The notes: generated from the letters alone by a model not told the origin. A stretch of DNA of 64,000 nt from Ammonifex degensii KC4 (GCF_000024605.1 NC_013385.1:1049501-1113500); one strand, 5' to 3'. Positions 42,680-52,225 are shown, counted from the first letter of the stretch. Numbers and translations: made by a program.

Positions 42680-43930
42680 TTACCTCCCCCTTATGGACTG
42701 AAGCGCCCGCAGGGCAGCCGCAGTAGCTTCTTGCACGGCAGCCGCCACCTCTACCGGCCTGGTTACGCAGCCGGCGCCGTAAATACCCGGAGTCTCGTTG
42801 AGGATAAAGCCATCTTTGTCCAGTGCCACCCGAGCCGGCGGCGGATTGATCTTAGTTGTGGGCATCATACCGGTGGCCAGCACCACCAGGTCGAAAGTTT
42901 CACTCATGAGCTTCCCTTCGTTCTGATCCTCCACCTTGAGGGTGAGGTCCTTGGTGGCGGGATCTTCAATGATTTCGCCTACCTTGCCCTTGATGAAGGT
43001 GATTTTGGCTTCGTTTTTGGCCCGGTTGAAGAAGTCTTCGTAGCGGCCCAGCGCCCGGATGTCGATGAAGAAGAAGTAGACTTGCGCTTCCGGATCTCGC
43101 TCTTTGACGTAAAGGGCCTGCTTGAGCGAGGCCAAACAGCATACGGTAGAACAGTAGGGGAGATGGTTTTCGTCACGCGAGCCGGCACACTGCACGAAGG
43201 CTATTTTCTTAGCCGGCTTGCCGTCAGAGGGGCGCAAGATCTGTCCACCCGTAGGACCGTCCTTGCTGGCCAGGCGCTCCATCATCACGTTGGTGATCAC
43301 ATTGGGGTAGCGGCCGGCCCCGTACTTTTCGAGTTTGGTGATGTCGTAGGGATCCCAGCCGGTGGCCCAGATTACGGCTCCTACTTGCAGGGTGAGAGTT
43401 TCGGGCTGCATGTTGAGGTCTATGGCCTTTACCGGGCATACCTCCACACACTTGCTGCAGGAGGTGCCCTGGCAAGCCTGCATATCTATAACGTACTTGT
43501 AGGGAAAAGCAAATATGTGGGGAAGATAGATGGCCTTGGTCTTATCCAGGTTGTAGTTGAACTCGTTGGGTCTTTCTGCCGGGCATACCTCTACACACTT
43601 GCCGCAGGCCGTACAGGCAGCTGTTACATAGCGCGGGTTTACTTTTACCTTGACCTCGAAGTTCCCCTCTTCGCCCTTGATTTCTTCTACCTGGGCCAGG
43701 GTATAAACGTGAATACGAGGATTGTTCTTGATACGCTTGAAGTTGATCTCCAAGCCGCAGTTGGGGGGGCAGAGCTTGGGGAAGTACTGGTTAAGTTGAG
43801 TTACCCTTCCGCCCAAGTAAGGGCGCTTTTCCACCAAATAGACCTCTCCCTGGCTGGCTTCGGCCACTTCGACGGCTGCGGTGATGCCGCTTATGCCGCC
43901 ACCTACTACCAGCACGTTCTGGCTACCCAC
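42680..43930 (-). CDS. qmoA: QmoA, HdrA-like flavoprotein
   Basis: A 416-residue FAD protein of the Qmo complex. It has an N-terminal dinucleotide fold (VLVVGGGISGITAAVEVAEA), ACTACGKCVEVCPAERP near 110 and GTSCSKCVEVCPVKAIDL near 155 as iron-sulfur motifs, and a second nucleotide region (VVLATGMMPTT). GTG 43930 is the likely start. A terminator separates it from aprA, so it may have its own promoter in the ~150 bases upstream. Confidence 0.95.
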   Translation of the reverse strand: MGSQNVLVVGGGISGITAAVEVAEASQGEVYLVEKRPYLGGRVTQLNQYFPKLCPPNCGLEINFKRIKNNPRIHVYTLAQVEEIKGEEGNFEVKVKVNPRYVTAACTACGKCVEVCPAERPNEFNYNLDKTKAIYLPHIFAFPYKYVIDMQACQGTSCSKCVEVCPVKAIDLNMQPETLTLQVGAVIWATGWDPYDITKLEKYGAGRYPNVITNVMMERLASKDGPTGGQILRPSDGKPAKKIAFVQCAGSRDENHLPYCSTVCCLASLKQALYVKERDPEAQVYFFFIDIRALGRYEDFFNRAKNEAKITFIKGKVGEIIEDPATKDLTLKVEDQNEGKLMSETFDLVVLATGMMPTTKINPPPARVALDKDGFILNETPGIYGAGCVTRPVEVAAAVQEATAAALRALQSIRGR

Positions 43931-44080
43931 GCCTTATCACCGTCCCTCTCAGCATTACTTTTCCTCCTCTGTAAAAGCGATATCGAATACTTTCGTTTAA
44001 TTAAACTTCGACGAAGGAAGGGGTTTCTCCTGCTGTACAAGCGCAAAAAGTGATAGTGGGATTTAGTGCAATATCGGTGC

Positions 44081-44115
44081 AAGAAAAAGGAAAGTGGCGG
44101 GCGAGCCGCCACTTT
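44081..44115 (-). terminator. Terminator or attenuator after aprA
   Basis: Ten-pair stem AAAGTGGCGG / CCGCCACTTT with a five-base loop; on the minus strand it is followed by CCTTTTTCTTG. It separates aprBA from qmoABC. Confidence 0.75.
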
Positions 44116-44139
44116 CCCTGCCCGCCACTTGAGACCCTT

Positions 44140-46047
44140 TTAAGGAATGATGTTGTGGACGGGGCGCTTGAAGATTGACCACTCGCCGGTGTTGGGATCC
44201 CAGCGCATGTTGACGAAGCACTTCCAGTTCTGCTCGTCCATCTTGGGGAAGTCGGCACGGAAGTAGTAGCCGGGCCACCGCGTCTCCTCGCGGAAGAGCA
44301 TCGCCCGCACGTGCGCCTCCGCCTGCATGGTGCGCTGCACGTTCTCGCACCTCCGCATGAGTTCGTGCAGGTCGCGGGCGATCATCTTCTCGCCGTCCTC
44401 CTTCAGCCACTGGAGGAGCTGCAGCGCCCGCTCGAGCTTGTACTTGTTGGTGGTGAAGTTGGAACCCCAGCCGCCAGCGTACTCGTCCATGATCTTCTGC
44501 AGGCGGAAGAGGTACTGCCGCGGCAGGATGTAATTCGGGTTGACCTCCGGTGTGGTGGCGTAGTCCTTGTACTGCTCGTAGATCTCAAAGGGCCGGAGCA
44601 ACCACTTCTTGAACTCTTCCACCTTGGCCATGTCCACGTTGGGCTGGGTGTTGTTCTCCAGGATGAACTTGATAGCCGACTTAGCAGCGATACGACCCTC
44701 AGTGAAGGAACCGGAGGAGAACTTGTGCGGGGAAGCACCAGAAGCGTCGCCAGCCGCGAAGAGGCCCTTCACCGTGGTCATGTTGCAGTAGCCCCAGCAG
44801 TAGTCCTTCTTGGACTCCTCGGTCTGGATGTCCTCCGGACCGGAGACCCAGGCACCGGAAGCGCCAGAGTGGGAGCCGATGAAGTAGGGCTCAGCGGCAG
44901 CGATCTCCGAGGGGCTCTGCTCCGGACGGATGTTCATGGCCGCCCACAGGTTGGCCTGGGCGATGGTCATGTCGAGGAAGTCCTCCCACGCCTCGCTCTC
45001 CAGCTGCTTCATCTTCTTCTTGAAGGCCTTCTCGTCATCCTTGTAGGCAGCGGCGAGGTTGGCGATGGCCTCCTCCGTCCGCATCAGGAGCGGATCCTTG
45101 CCTTCCAGCACCTCCAGCATGCCCTGGTAGTTGCGGAGGTTAGCCGGCAAGGGCTTAGCCGAAGCGTAGGGCTCCCACGGCTCGAGCTCCTTCTTGCGGG
45201 TGACCGTATACTCCTCGCCCATGGTGTTGGTGGCGCGGGACTTGAAGAGCAGGAACCAGGCGCCTACCGGGCCGTACGCATCCTTGAAGCGCACGGGGAT
45301 GAAGCGCACTTCCTGGCAGGTCTGCTCCGCGCCCGCACGGGCGGTGAAGTAGAAGCTCGCGCCGGAGTTGAACGGCGGGTACCAGGAACGGCCGAAACCT
45401 TCGCCCTGGGAGCGCGGCCGGAAGACGTGCACCGCACCACCCATGTTGCAGACTACGGCTTTGGCCTTGAAGACGTAGATCTTGGGCTCGCGCACGCTGA
45501 AGCCCACCGCGCCCGCGATACGGTCGCCGTCGAGCAGCGGCTCCATGATGAACACGCGTTCGTAAAGCTCGCCCTTGTCCCCGAGCTCCTTGAGCGCGTT
45601 CTTGGCTGCTTCGGCCACGATGATCTTGTAGGACTCGCCGCTGATCATTACCTGCCAGGCACCGGAACGGATGGGCTTGCCTTCTTCGTCACGCCAAATG
45701 GGGAGGCCCCACTTCTCGAAGAGGTGTACAGTGGAGTCGACGTGCCGCCCGATGTTGTAGACCACATCCTCACGGCAGATGCCCATGAGGTCGTTGCGGA
45801 CGTAGCGGACGAACTCCTCCGGCGTCCGCTCGCCACCCCTCATGTTGAGGTAGAGGTTGATGGCGGACAGACCCATGGCCACGGCGCCGCTCCGGTCGAG
45901 GGCCGCCTTGTCTACTACCGTCACCTTGAGACCGTACTTCTTGGCCCAGTGGCAGGCTTCTACCGTGGCACCGCAACCGGCCATGCCGCCGCCCAGGATC
46001 AAGAGGTCGGTGGTAACTTCTACCGTTTCAAAGTTCGGTACCGGCAT
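44140..46047 (-). CDS. aprA: Adenylylsulfate reductase, alpha subunit
   Basis: A 635-residue FAD enzyme that reduces APS to sulfite and AMP in dissimilatory sulfate reduction. The FAD fold begins DLLILGGGMAGCGATVEA (Gly19-Gly26), then VVDKAALDRSGAVAMGLSAI. Further family blocks are FYFTARAGAEQTCQEVRF, IGSHSGASGAWVSGPED and LFAAGDASGASPHKFSSGSF. The length is normal for bacterial AprA. It is encoded 20 bases after aprB and works with it as a heterodimer. Confidence 0.97.
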   Translation of the reverse strand: MPVPNFETVEVTTDLLILGGGMAGCGATVEACHWAKKYGLKVTVVDKAALDRSGAVAMGLSAINLYLNMRGGERTPEEFVRYVRNDLMGICREDVVYNIGRHVDSTVHLFEKWGLPIWRDEEGKPIRSGAWQVMISGESYKIIVAEAAKNALKELGDKGELYERVFIMEPLLDGDRIAGAVGFSVREPKIYVFKAKAVVCNMGGAVHVFRPRSQGEGFGRSWYPPFNSGASFYFTARAGAEQTCQEVRFIPVRFKDAYGPVGAWFLLFKSRATNTMGEEYTVTRKKELEPWEPYASAKPLPANLRNYQGMLEVLEGKDPLLMRTEEAIANLAAAYKDDEKAFKKKMKQLESEAWEDFLDMTIAQANLWAAMNIRPEQSPSEIAAAEPYFIGSHSGASGAWVSGPEDIQTEESKKDYCWGYCNMTTVKGLFAAGDASGASPHKFSSGSFTEGRIAAKSAIKFILENNTQPNVDMAKVEEFKKWLLRPFEIYEQYKDYATTPEVNPNYILPRQYLFRLQKIMDEYAGGWGSNFTTNKYKLERALQLLQWLKEDGEKMIARDLHELMRRCENVQRTMQAEAHVRAMLFREETRWPGYYFRADFPKMDEQNWKCFVNMRWDPNTGEWSIFKRPVHNIIP

Positions 46048-46067
46048 TCTTCCTGACCTCCTTTGCG

Positions 46068-46511
46068 TTACTTCTTAAGGGTGGGAATCTCTACACCCGT
46101 GGAATCGGGCTCAGTGAAGAGGTAGATGCTGTTGATGTCGTCGGCTTTGCCGGGCCCGAACCCGCCGTCGGGCTGAGCAGAGCCTTCCGGTGTGGTGCGG
46201 ATGGGGAATTTGAAGCGCTTGATTTCACCATCGCGGAACTGGATGGTCCACATGATGTCCTGCGAACCGCGGAGAGGTACGCACTTGGAGCCCATGGGCA
46301 CAAAGTCCGCATAACCCCTCAGGTCGATGGCCTGTTGCGGGCAGATCTTACCGCAGCACAGGCACTCCCAGCACATCTGAGGATCGCGCTGGTAGGCCTT
46401 CATGCGCTCCTTATCGAGTACCATAAGGTCGTTGGGGCAGATGTACATGCAGGCCGTCTTATCCTGACCTTTGCAGCCATCGCACTTTTCGGCGATTACA
46501 TAGGCGGGCAT
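46068..46511 (-). CDS. aprB: Adenylylsulfate reductase, beta subunit
   Basis: A 147-residue iron-sulfur subunit that passes electrons to the AprA flavin. The two [4Fe-4S] sites are CDGCKGQDKTACMYICP near 10 and CWECLCCGKICP near 47. The C-terminal tail that wraps AprA is present (DDINSIYLFTEPDSTGVEIP). A consensus promoter lies about 140 bases upstream, leaving a long untranslated leader. Confidence 0.97.
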   Translation of the reverse strand: MPAYVIAEKCDGCKGQDKTACMYICPNDLMVLDKERMKAYQRDPQMCWECLCCGKICPQQAIDLRGYADFVPMGSKCVPLRGSQDIMWTIQFRDGEIKRFKFPIRTTPEGSAQPDGGFGPGKADDINSIYLFTEPDSTGVEIPTLKK

Positions 46512-46651
46512 AACTCAACCTCCTTTTCAATGGTGATCGCTGGGCTTTGATGGTAACTTTATTCAACTCACTAGGGTGCTTCCTCACGCCTTCTCTTTTA
46601 TCACCTCCCCAACGCGAGGTGTCCCACGGGCCGGACTTTGTGTTTGTGGTT

Positions 46652-46680
46652 ATTTTAACAAGGGGAGCTAAAAGAGTCAA
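46652..46680 (-). promoter_or_regulatory. Promoter of aprBA
   Basis: On the minus strand TTGACT, 17 bases, TAAAAT, close to consensus. The leader to aprB is about 135 bases; no known riboswitch was recognised in it. Confidence 0.75.
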
Positions 46681-46737
46681 GCGGTCAAAATAAGAGCTTG
46701 ATCAAGGTTTTTGAAGCTTTCGAGGCAATTCTCTAAG

Positions 46738-47601
46738 TTAGCGAATTATTTTGTGCAAATTTCGCTGAATAGCCTGCAAACGCTTTACCCGTTCGGCGAT
46801 GGGCGGGTGGGTGCTGAAGAGGGAAGCCAAGGCTTCGCCGCTCAGCGGGTTAACGATGAAGAGGTGGGAGGTGGCAGGGCTTACATGCATGGGTATCTGC
46901 TGCGAGGCTTTTTCTAGCTTCAAGAGGGCGCTTATCAGCCCGTCTGCCCGGCCGGCGATATGCGCGCCGGTAGCATCGGCCTGAAACTCGGCAGCACGGG
47001 ATATGGCCAGCTGGATAATAAGGGCGGCGAAGGGCGCTACCAAGGCCAGCACCAGGGCGGCAACAGGGTGATAGCCTCCTTCTTCGTTGTCCCGGTAGCC
47101 GCCAAAGATAAAGCCCCAGCGTACCACGTCGGCGATGAAGGTTATAGCACCGGCCAAGGCTGCGGCGATGGTAGCTATCAAAGTGTCCCGGTTCTTTATG
47201 TGGGCCAGCTCGTGTGCCAGTACCCCTTCGATCTCCGCCTCGTTAAGATAATGAAGCAAGCCCTCCGTCACCGCTACCGCGGCATGCTGCGGGTTGCGCC
47301 CGGTAGCAAAGGCATTGGGCTGGGGAGAAGGGGTGAGGTAAACTCTGGGCATGGGAAGGCCGGCCCGCCGGCAGAGCCTTTCGATGATGGCGTAAAGCTC
47401 CGGGGCTTCAGACGGGCTTAAGGGACGGGAGCCGGTCATGGCTATGGCTATCTTGTCGCTGTAGTAGTAACTCAGGAAGTTTATCCCCAGCGCGATGAGG
47501 AAGAAGATTAAGGCCCCGCTCGTACCTCCTATAAACCTTCCTATGAGCACCAGAATGGCCGTGAGGAAAGCCATGAGCATTACCATGCGCACGCGATACA
47601 T
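46738..47601 (-). CDS. htpX: HtpX-like membrane zinc metalloprotease
   Basis: A 287-residue M48 peptidase of membrane quality control. Two hydrophobic segments occupy residues 5-48; the zinc motif HELAH is at 130-134 in VLAHELAHIKNRDT, with the third ligand Glu in AISRAAEFQADATGAHIAG. A third hydrophobic hairpin lies near 140-200. All catalytic residues are present. It is transcribed away from the aprBA promoter region. Confidence 0.93.
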   Translation of the reverse strand: MYRVRMVMLMAFLTAILVLIGRFIGGTSGALIFFLIALGINFLSYYYSDKIAIAMTGSRPLSPSEAPELYAIIERLCRRAGLPMPRVYLTPSPQPNAFATGRNPQHAAVAVTEGLLHYLNEAEIEGVLAHELAHIKNRDTLIATIAAALAGAITFIADVVRWGFIFGGYRDNEEGGYHPVAALVLALVAPFAALIIQLAISRAAEFQADATGAHIAGRADGLISALLKLEKASQQIPMHVSPATSHLFIVNPLSGEALASLFSTHPPIAERVKRLQAIQRNLHKIIR

Positions 47602-47952
47602 TGCTGCCTATCCCTCCGGAAGGGTATTTTTCCAAGCTCGCCCTCGCTAGATTATCATAACATAGACGCTCGATAGCGGCAAGGCGAGGAGGAGTCCGGG
47701 TGCGCGTCAAGAGTCAGTGGGTGGTGGCTCGCCGCTCGCCGAGGCCCGTAGCGACTAGGAAAGGGCCGGTAACGCCACACGGCGAAGGTGAGGCCAAGCA
47801 AACCAGCGGCGCGGAATGCGCAACAAGGCAAGAGAAGCTGAAAAGCTTTACGAGGGGCCGCCGGGAAAGCCCACTCTTTTAAGGGTGGGATGAAAGGCGG
47901 CCTTAACGTTAAGTAAGTCGCGGGTTTCTAATAGCTGTGGTATGATGTAGAC

Positions 47953-48354
47953 ATGAACGGCAAACGGTGGAAGCGATCAAAGACAGCGGTATACAACATG
48001 GGCTACCACCTTATCTGGTGCCCCAAGTACCGCCGCAAGGTCCTGGTGGGTGAAGTGGCGGAACGACTAAAAGAGTTGCTGCTTCGAAAGGCCGGAGAGA
48101 TCGGAGTGGAAGTTGTGCAGATGGAGGTCATACCAGACCACGTACACCTGTTCGTGAAAACCGTTCCTACTAACAGTCCCCACTTCATCGTGCAGCAGTT
48201 AAAAGGCTGCACTTCCCGGGTGCTGAGGGAAGAGTTTCCCTTCTTGAAAAGCCGCCTTCCCTCTCTGTGGACGAGGTCGTACTACTGCGAATCGGTGGGG
48301 CACATATCGGAAGAGACCATCCGAAAGTACATCGAGGATCAGAAGGGGAAGTGA
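47953..48354 (+). CDS. tnpA: TnpA, Y1 HUH transposase of IS200/IS605
   Basis: A 133-residue single-strand transposase. The HUH metal motif is His63-Val-His65 in IPDHVHLFVKT and the catalytic Tyr is Tyr126 in IRKYIEDQKG. The N-terminus (YNMGYHLIWCPKYRRKVL) is typical. All catalytic residues are intact, so it may be active. It starts at ATG 47953 and ends three bases before tnpB. Confidence 0.93.
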   Translation: MNGKRWKRSKTAVYNMGYHLIWCPKYRRKVLVGEVAERLKELLLRKAGEIGVEVVQMEVIPDHVHLFVKTVPTNSPHFIVQQLKGCTSRVLREEFPFLKSRLPSLWTRSYYCESVGHISEETIRKYIEDQKGK

Positions 48355-48357
48355 GGC

Positions 48358-49583
48358 GTGACCAAAGCCGAGCGGATAAGGAACACCATCCGGGAGACGA
48401 AGGAACGGCGGAAGGCCCTGGTCCCCGTCGTCTACCAGCTCAAGCTCCAGAACCTCTCCCGGAAGAAGGAAGAGACCCTCGAGAGGGCCTTCCTGGAGGC
48501 CAAGTGGCTCTACAATTGGCTGGTGGCGGACCCCGCGAGGCTCGACCTCCCCGCCAACGGCATAAGCGAAGTAGAGGTCAAAGTGGGGGGGTCTTCGAGA
48601 AGAGGGAGCTCACCGTCCTCGGCTCCCAGGTCAAGCAGGAAATAGCCGACAGGACGAGAGACAACCTCCGGGCGCTGGCCCGGCTGAAGGAAAACGGCCA
48701 CAAAACGGGAGGGCTCAAGTTCAAGAAGTTTGTGAACTCCATCCCCCTCAAGCAGTACGGCGTGACCTACAGCCTGGACTTCACCCGGAACAGGGTGAGG
48801 ATACAGAAGCTGGGAAGCTTCCGCGTCCTGGGGCTTCACCAGATACCTCCCGACGCGGAGATAGCGAGCGCCGTGCTGGTGCGGAAGCCCAGCGGGTACT
48901 ACCTCCACGTGACCTGCTACCTCCCAAGGGAGTACTTCTGCTATCCCTACAGGCTGCGGGAAGCCGTAGGGGGAGACTTCGGCGTCAAGACGAAGGTGAC
49001 CCTGTCCAGCGGAATAAAAATAGACTTCGGGGTGCATGAGACGCCCAGGCTCAAGCAGCTGCAGAGGGAGCTCGCCAGGACAAAGAAAGGTTCCAGAAAC
49101 AGGGAGAAAATCCGGTGCCTCCTGAGAAGGGAATACGAGAGAATCGGCAACAGGCGCAAGGACGCCCAGAACAAAGTCCTGGCCTTCCTCAGGCTCTACG
49201 GGAAGGTGGTGTTCCAGGACGACCGTGTCAAGGGCTGGGCGGCGCTCTTCGGCAGGCAAGTCCACTCCTCGGGGATAGGCGGACTTAAGTCGAGGTTGAG
49301 GGACAGCCTCGGGGCGCCCGTCCCCGTGGAGAGGTTCGAGCCTACCAGCCAGGAGTGCTACGCCTGCGGGAAGAAACACGACCTTTCCCTTTCGGACAGG
49401 GTCATCAGGTGCGGGTGTGGCTGGAGCTGCGACAGGGACCTCAACGCTGCCCTGGTCATCTTGAGGAAAGGGCTTGGCCTGGGCCCTGACCAGGCCGTAG
49501 GGTCAGGCCCCTGCCCGAACTCAAGCCCCTGGAGAGGAAAGCCGCTGCGCGGATACTGGGGAGCAATCCCTATATCCGCGTAA
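48358..49583 (+). pseudogene. tnpB: TnpB, frameshifted in a G7 run
   Basis: The first frame (GTG 48358) encodes about 78 residues (IRNTIRETKERRKALVPVVY; EAKWLYNWLVADPARLDLP) up to KVGG; the rest of TnpB is in another frame from VFEKRELTVLGSQVKQEIAD to the stop at 49583. They meet at seven G residues (48585-48591); eight would join them. The second part has RuvC Asp in VGGDFGVKTKV, the QDDRVKGWAALFG segment, the zinc ribbon CYACGKKHD...CGCGW and DRDLNAALVIL. It needs slippage to be made. Confidence 0.85.
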
Positions 49584-49744
49584 GCTTCCTTCTGTGAAAG
49601 GGGAAGCCCACCTCCTTTAGAGGTGGGAGGAGGTCACGGCGTGGAGGCAGGTTCGAAAGGAGTCGCGCAGTGCCAAACCAGCAGGAAATTAGAGGCGGTT
49701 GCGCGAACTTCCAAAAGGAGTTTCATCAAACTAGGAGGGAAAAG

Positions 49745-51142
49745 ATGGGTAGGGCAAAAAGAACGCTTCTTCCTTTAGGATTTTTTCTCCTGGCGCTCTT
49801 TCTCTTTTCTGGCTACGCCCAGGCCCAGCTGGTGAAATACGAGGAGCGCTGGGTAGGAGGAAAGAAGGTGCACCTTATAAAAGTGGATATCTCCGATCCC
49901 CGGGTCCGAGTCTTTCCCGTGCTGGCTCAGAATAAGACGGGGCGGGCAGAAAGCCTGGCTTCCATGGCCTGTAGAGTAGGGGCGGTGGCAGCGGTCAACG
50001 GCACCTTTTTTAACGCCTACTCCGACCTTACCTCCTGGGGAGCACTCATAGATGCCGGACAGGTCTACCGCCTGGGCTCCGGCTCAGGCGCCTTAAGCTT
50101 GGGTCCTGGCGGACTTGCAGAAGTGGCCCGGCTTAACTCCCGTGTGGAAGGCCGGATCGACGAAAAAGACGACTGGCAGCACTGGTGGTACGCCTGGGAT
50201 GTCAACTGCAATATAGACGACCCGGAGGCAATAGTAATTTTTACCCCCCGGTTTGGTCAAAACATGCGTTCTCCTACGGCTAAAACGGTGGTGGTGGAAA
50301 ACGGAGTGGTGACGCGGATGGGTAGTGGGCCCTGCCCCGTTCCGGATAACGGCTACGTTATCGGGTTTGGTCCGGCAGCAGCAGCCAAGTTTGCCAACCG
50401 CTTCTATCCCGGTGCCAAAGTGGAGTGGTGGGTGGTGTTCGAAGCTAAAGACGGAGCTCCGCTACAGTGGTCAGGAAGAACGGTGATCCAGGGAGGCCCC
50501 CTGCTCCTGAAGGACGGTGCCATCGTCCTGGATAGCCATCTTGACGAGCTTTACCGCGAGCCCAAGTTTTCCCGTTACGGCTCCTGGAGTTTTATCGGGA
50601 CTGATTTCGAAGGTTGCCTGGTACTGGGTTCGGTCCTAGGAGTAGATTCTCTCTGGAACATGGCCCGGGTCTTGCAGCAAGCCGGCATTAGAAACGCGGT
50701 GTGTTTGGACGGCAATGCTTCTTGCGGCCTTTGGTACCGCGGGAGCTACCTCGTTACTCCGGGAAGGGCGCTCTCCAATTGCGTAGCAGTTACGCTGGAA
50801 GATCCCTGGGTGGAAGTTTATTTCCGAGGAACTAGGCTTTCCTTCGACGCCAGGCCGTTCGTTTGGGGAGGGCGGACGCTGGTACCCATGCGTTCCTTAG
50901 CCGACCTTTTAGGCTGGCAGGTGGACTGGGACGGCCACAAGGCCATTTTCCGGTCAGGTTTGCACGAAATAGCACTCTTTCCCGGTTCACCGGAAGCCCT
51001 GGTGGATGGAAAGAAATGCTTCCTTGATGTTCCGGCTACTATCTTGTCTCCTGGACGCATGTTCGTTCCCCTGCGCTTCGCCGCCGAGAATTTAGGATTG
51101 AAGGTGAACTGGCTGGAAGAAGGAAAGGTAGAACTTTATTAA
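49745..51142 (+). CDS. Exported phosphodiester glycosidase with copper-amine-oxidase-like stalk domain
   Basis: About 465 residues with a signal peptide (LLPLGFFLLALFLFSGYAQA). The central NAGPA-type domain has HLIKVDISDPRVRVFPVLAQ, AVNGTFFNAYSDLTSWG, GRTVIQGGPLLLKDG and AGIRNAVCLDGNASCGLWY, as in phosphodiester glycosidases that act on GlcNAc-phosphodiesters. The C-terminal ~110 residues form a stalk domain (VYFRGTRLSFDARPFVWGGRTLVPMRSLADLLGW), usually a cell-wall-binding or spacer module. ATG 49745 follows TAGGAGGG. The likely role is cell-wall or teichoic-acid turnover. Confidence 0.82.
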   Translation: MGRAKRTLLPLGFFLLALFLFSGYAQAQLVKYEERWVGGKKVHLIKVDISDPRVRVFPVLAQNKTGRAESLASMACRVGAVAAVNGTFFNAYSDLTSWGALIDAGQVYRLGSGSGALSLGPGGLAEVARLNSRVEGRIDEKDDWQHWWYAWDVNCNIDDPEAIVIFTPRFGQNMRSPTAKTVVVENGVVTRMGSGPCPVPDNGYVIGFGPAAAAKFANRFYPGAKVEWWVVFEAKDGAPLQWSGRTVIQGGPLLLKDGAIVLDSHLDELYREPKFSRYGSWSFIGTDFEGCLVLGSVLGVDSLWNMARVLQQAGIRNAVCLDGNASCGLWYRGSYLVTPGRALSNCVAVTLEDPWVEVYFRGTRLSFDARPFVWGGRTLVPMRSLADLLGWQVDWDGHKAIFRSGLHEIALFPGSPEALVDGKKCFLDVPATILSPGRMFVPLRFAAENLGLKVNWLEEGKVELY

Positions 51143-51442
51143 CTTTCCCGTCTCCCGGGTTTTGCCTCCCATTTCATGATCTTGAGCTTCGCCGGCTCTA
51201 CCCACAAGCTTTTCCCCGGCCCCGCTACTCTGCCTTTGACGTTTCGGACGGCAACCTGAACTTTCCTCGGCTGAAGGGTGAACGCCGGAAAAGGCTGAGA
51301 TTGCGCGCCGGACAGCAGGAAGTTTTTTTCGGCGCCGCTGCGCTAACAGGACGATTACTTTCACGGAAGAAGCTTCATTGAGAACGCATCCGGCATAATA
51401 ATGGTTTTTAAGGAAACATTTCTCAGTCGAGGGGTAAGATCT

Positions 51443-51739
51443 ATGTTTAACCGGTACCGGGAAGGGAATAATCTGCCCAGGGGAATATACGAGGGTGTAC
51501 TTGATGCTATTGGCATATTTGCTTTTCTGTTCGGTGAGAGGCTGGGGCAGGAAGAGAGACTTCCAACACCTGCTGAACTGCGCGATTACCTGGATTATGC
51601 GGGAGTGTCCTTTGGAATAGATCTCCTTCTCTATGCTCCTCCGCACCGCCCCGTAAACGCCTACCTGTCGACGGCTATCAATGCTTTCCTGACCGGGCTT
51701 GTGGTCGGGGTCATGCATCGCTACCGGGAGAAGAAGTAG
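51443..51739 (+). CDS. Small protein of unknown function
   Basis: A 98-residue protein from ATG 51443 (behind GAGGGGTAAG); a longer in-frame reading starts at 51401. Two moderately hydrophobic stretches (GVLDAIGIFAFLFGERL and STAINAFLTGLVVGVMHRY) could be amphipathic or membrane helices. No family recognised. The ~300 bases upstream (51143-51442) hold no gene I can support, only a GCAGGAAGTTTT stretch near 51309 like the leaders described elsewhere in this window. Confidence 0.5.
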   Translation: MFNRYREGNNLPRGIYEGVLDAIGIFAFLFGERLGQEERLPTPAELRDYLDYAGVSFGIDLLLYAPPHRPVNAYLSTAINAFLTGLVVGVMHRYREKK

Positions 51740-51768
51740 TTGACATATGTCCATAACAAAGGTATGCT
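51740..51768 (+). promoter_or_regulatory. Promoter of the NifX-like/ferredoxin-ParA operon
   Basis: TTGACA, 17 bases, TATGCT, about 33 bases before the next start codon. It overlaps the stop of the preceding small gene. Confidence 0.75.
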
Positions 51769-51801
51769 TAAGCTAAACCCAAGTTTGGAAGGAGGAACAA
51801 A

Positions 51802-52221
51802 ATGAAGGTAGCCGTATCGGCGACCGGGCAGGGGACAGAAGCTCTGGTAGATCCTCGCTTTGGGCGTTGCCCCTATTTCGTCATTTACGACACCGACAGC
51901 GGTAGCTACTACGCCGTGCCTAACCCGGCGCAAGCCGCGGGAGGCGGGGCCGGCATTCAGGCGGCCCAGACCATAGTCGCGCAAGGAGTCAGTGCGGTGA
52001 TTACCGGCAACCTAGGCCCCAACGCCTTTCAGGTCCTCGCGGCGGCAGGCATTAAGTGCTATGTAGGAGCGGGGGGCACGGTGCAAGAAGCAATAGAGGC
52101 TTTCCGCCAGGGGAAGCTCTCTTTGGCCAGTAGTGCTACCGCGCCTCCCCACGCCGGCGGTGGCTGGGGTGGAGGACGTGGCGGATGCGGTGGCGGTGGA
52201 CAAGGTCGTGGGAGGTGGTAA
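51802..52221 (+). CDS. NifX/NifB-C family (dinitrogenase Fe-Mo cofactor biosynthesis-like) protein
   Basis: A 139-residue protein of the DiNase family: MKVAVSATGQGTEALVDPRFGRCPYFVIYD at the start, AQTIVAQGVSAVITGNLGPN near 55-75 and KCYVGAGGTVQEAIEAFRQG near 86. The end is glycine-rich with one Cys (GGGWGGGRGGCGGGGQ). Such free-standing members are thought to carry iron-sulfur or Fe-Mo clusters; here no nitrogenase genes are adjacent. AAGGAGGAA precedes ATG 51802. Confidence 0.85.
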   Translation: MKVAVSATGQGTEALVDPRFGRCPYFVIYDTDSGSYYAVPNPAQAAGGGAGIQAAQTIVAQGVSAVITGNLGPNAFQVLAAAGIKCYVGAGGTVQEAIEAFRQGKLSLASSATAPPHAGGGWGGGRGGCGGGGQGRGRW

Positions 52222-52225
52222 ACCC

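Larger units (their letters stand above)
47700..49640 (+). mobile_element. IS200/IS605-family element
   Basis: tnpA and tnpB lie between subterminal hairpins CCCACTC..AAGGGTGGG (left, about 47870) and CCCACCTCCTTTAGAGGTGGG-type (right, about 49608). The first ~250 bases ahead of tnpA are non-coding. The right end probably finishes near GTCACGG (49633), as the nested tnpB unit at 30.46 kb also ends GTCACG. The outer boundaries are estimates; these elements make no target duplications or terminal inverted repeats. Confidence 0.75.

Noticed and set aside
44311-46056. A 581-codon open frame antisense to aprA
   Set aside because: It mirrors the aprA codon bias, has no ribosome site and a composition (His/Val/Leu/Gly-rich) of a shadow frame. 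AprA is unmistakable on the minus strand.
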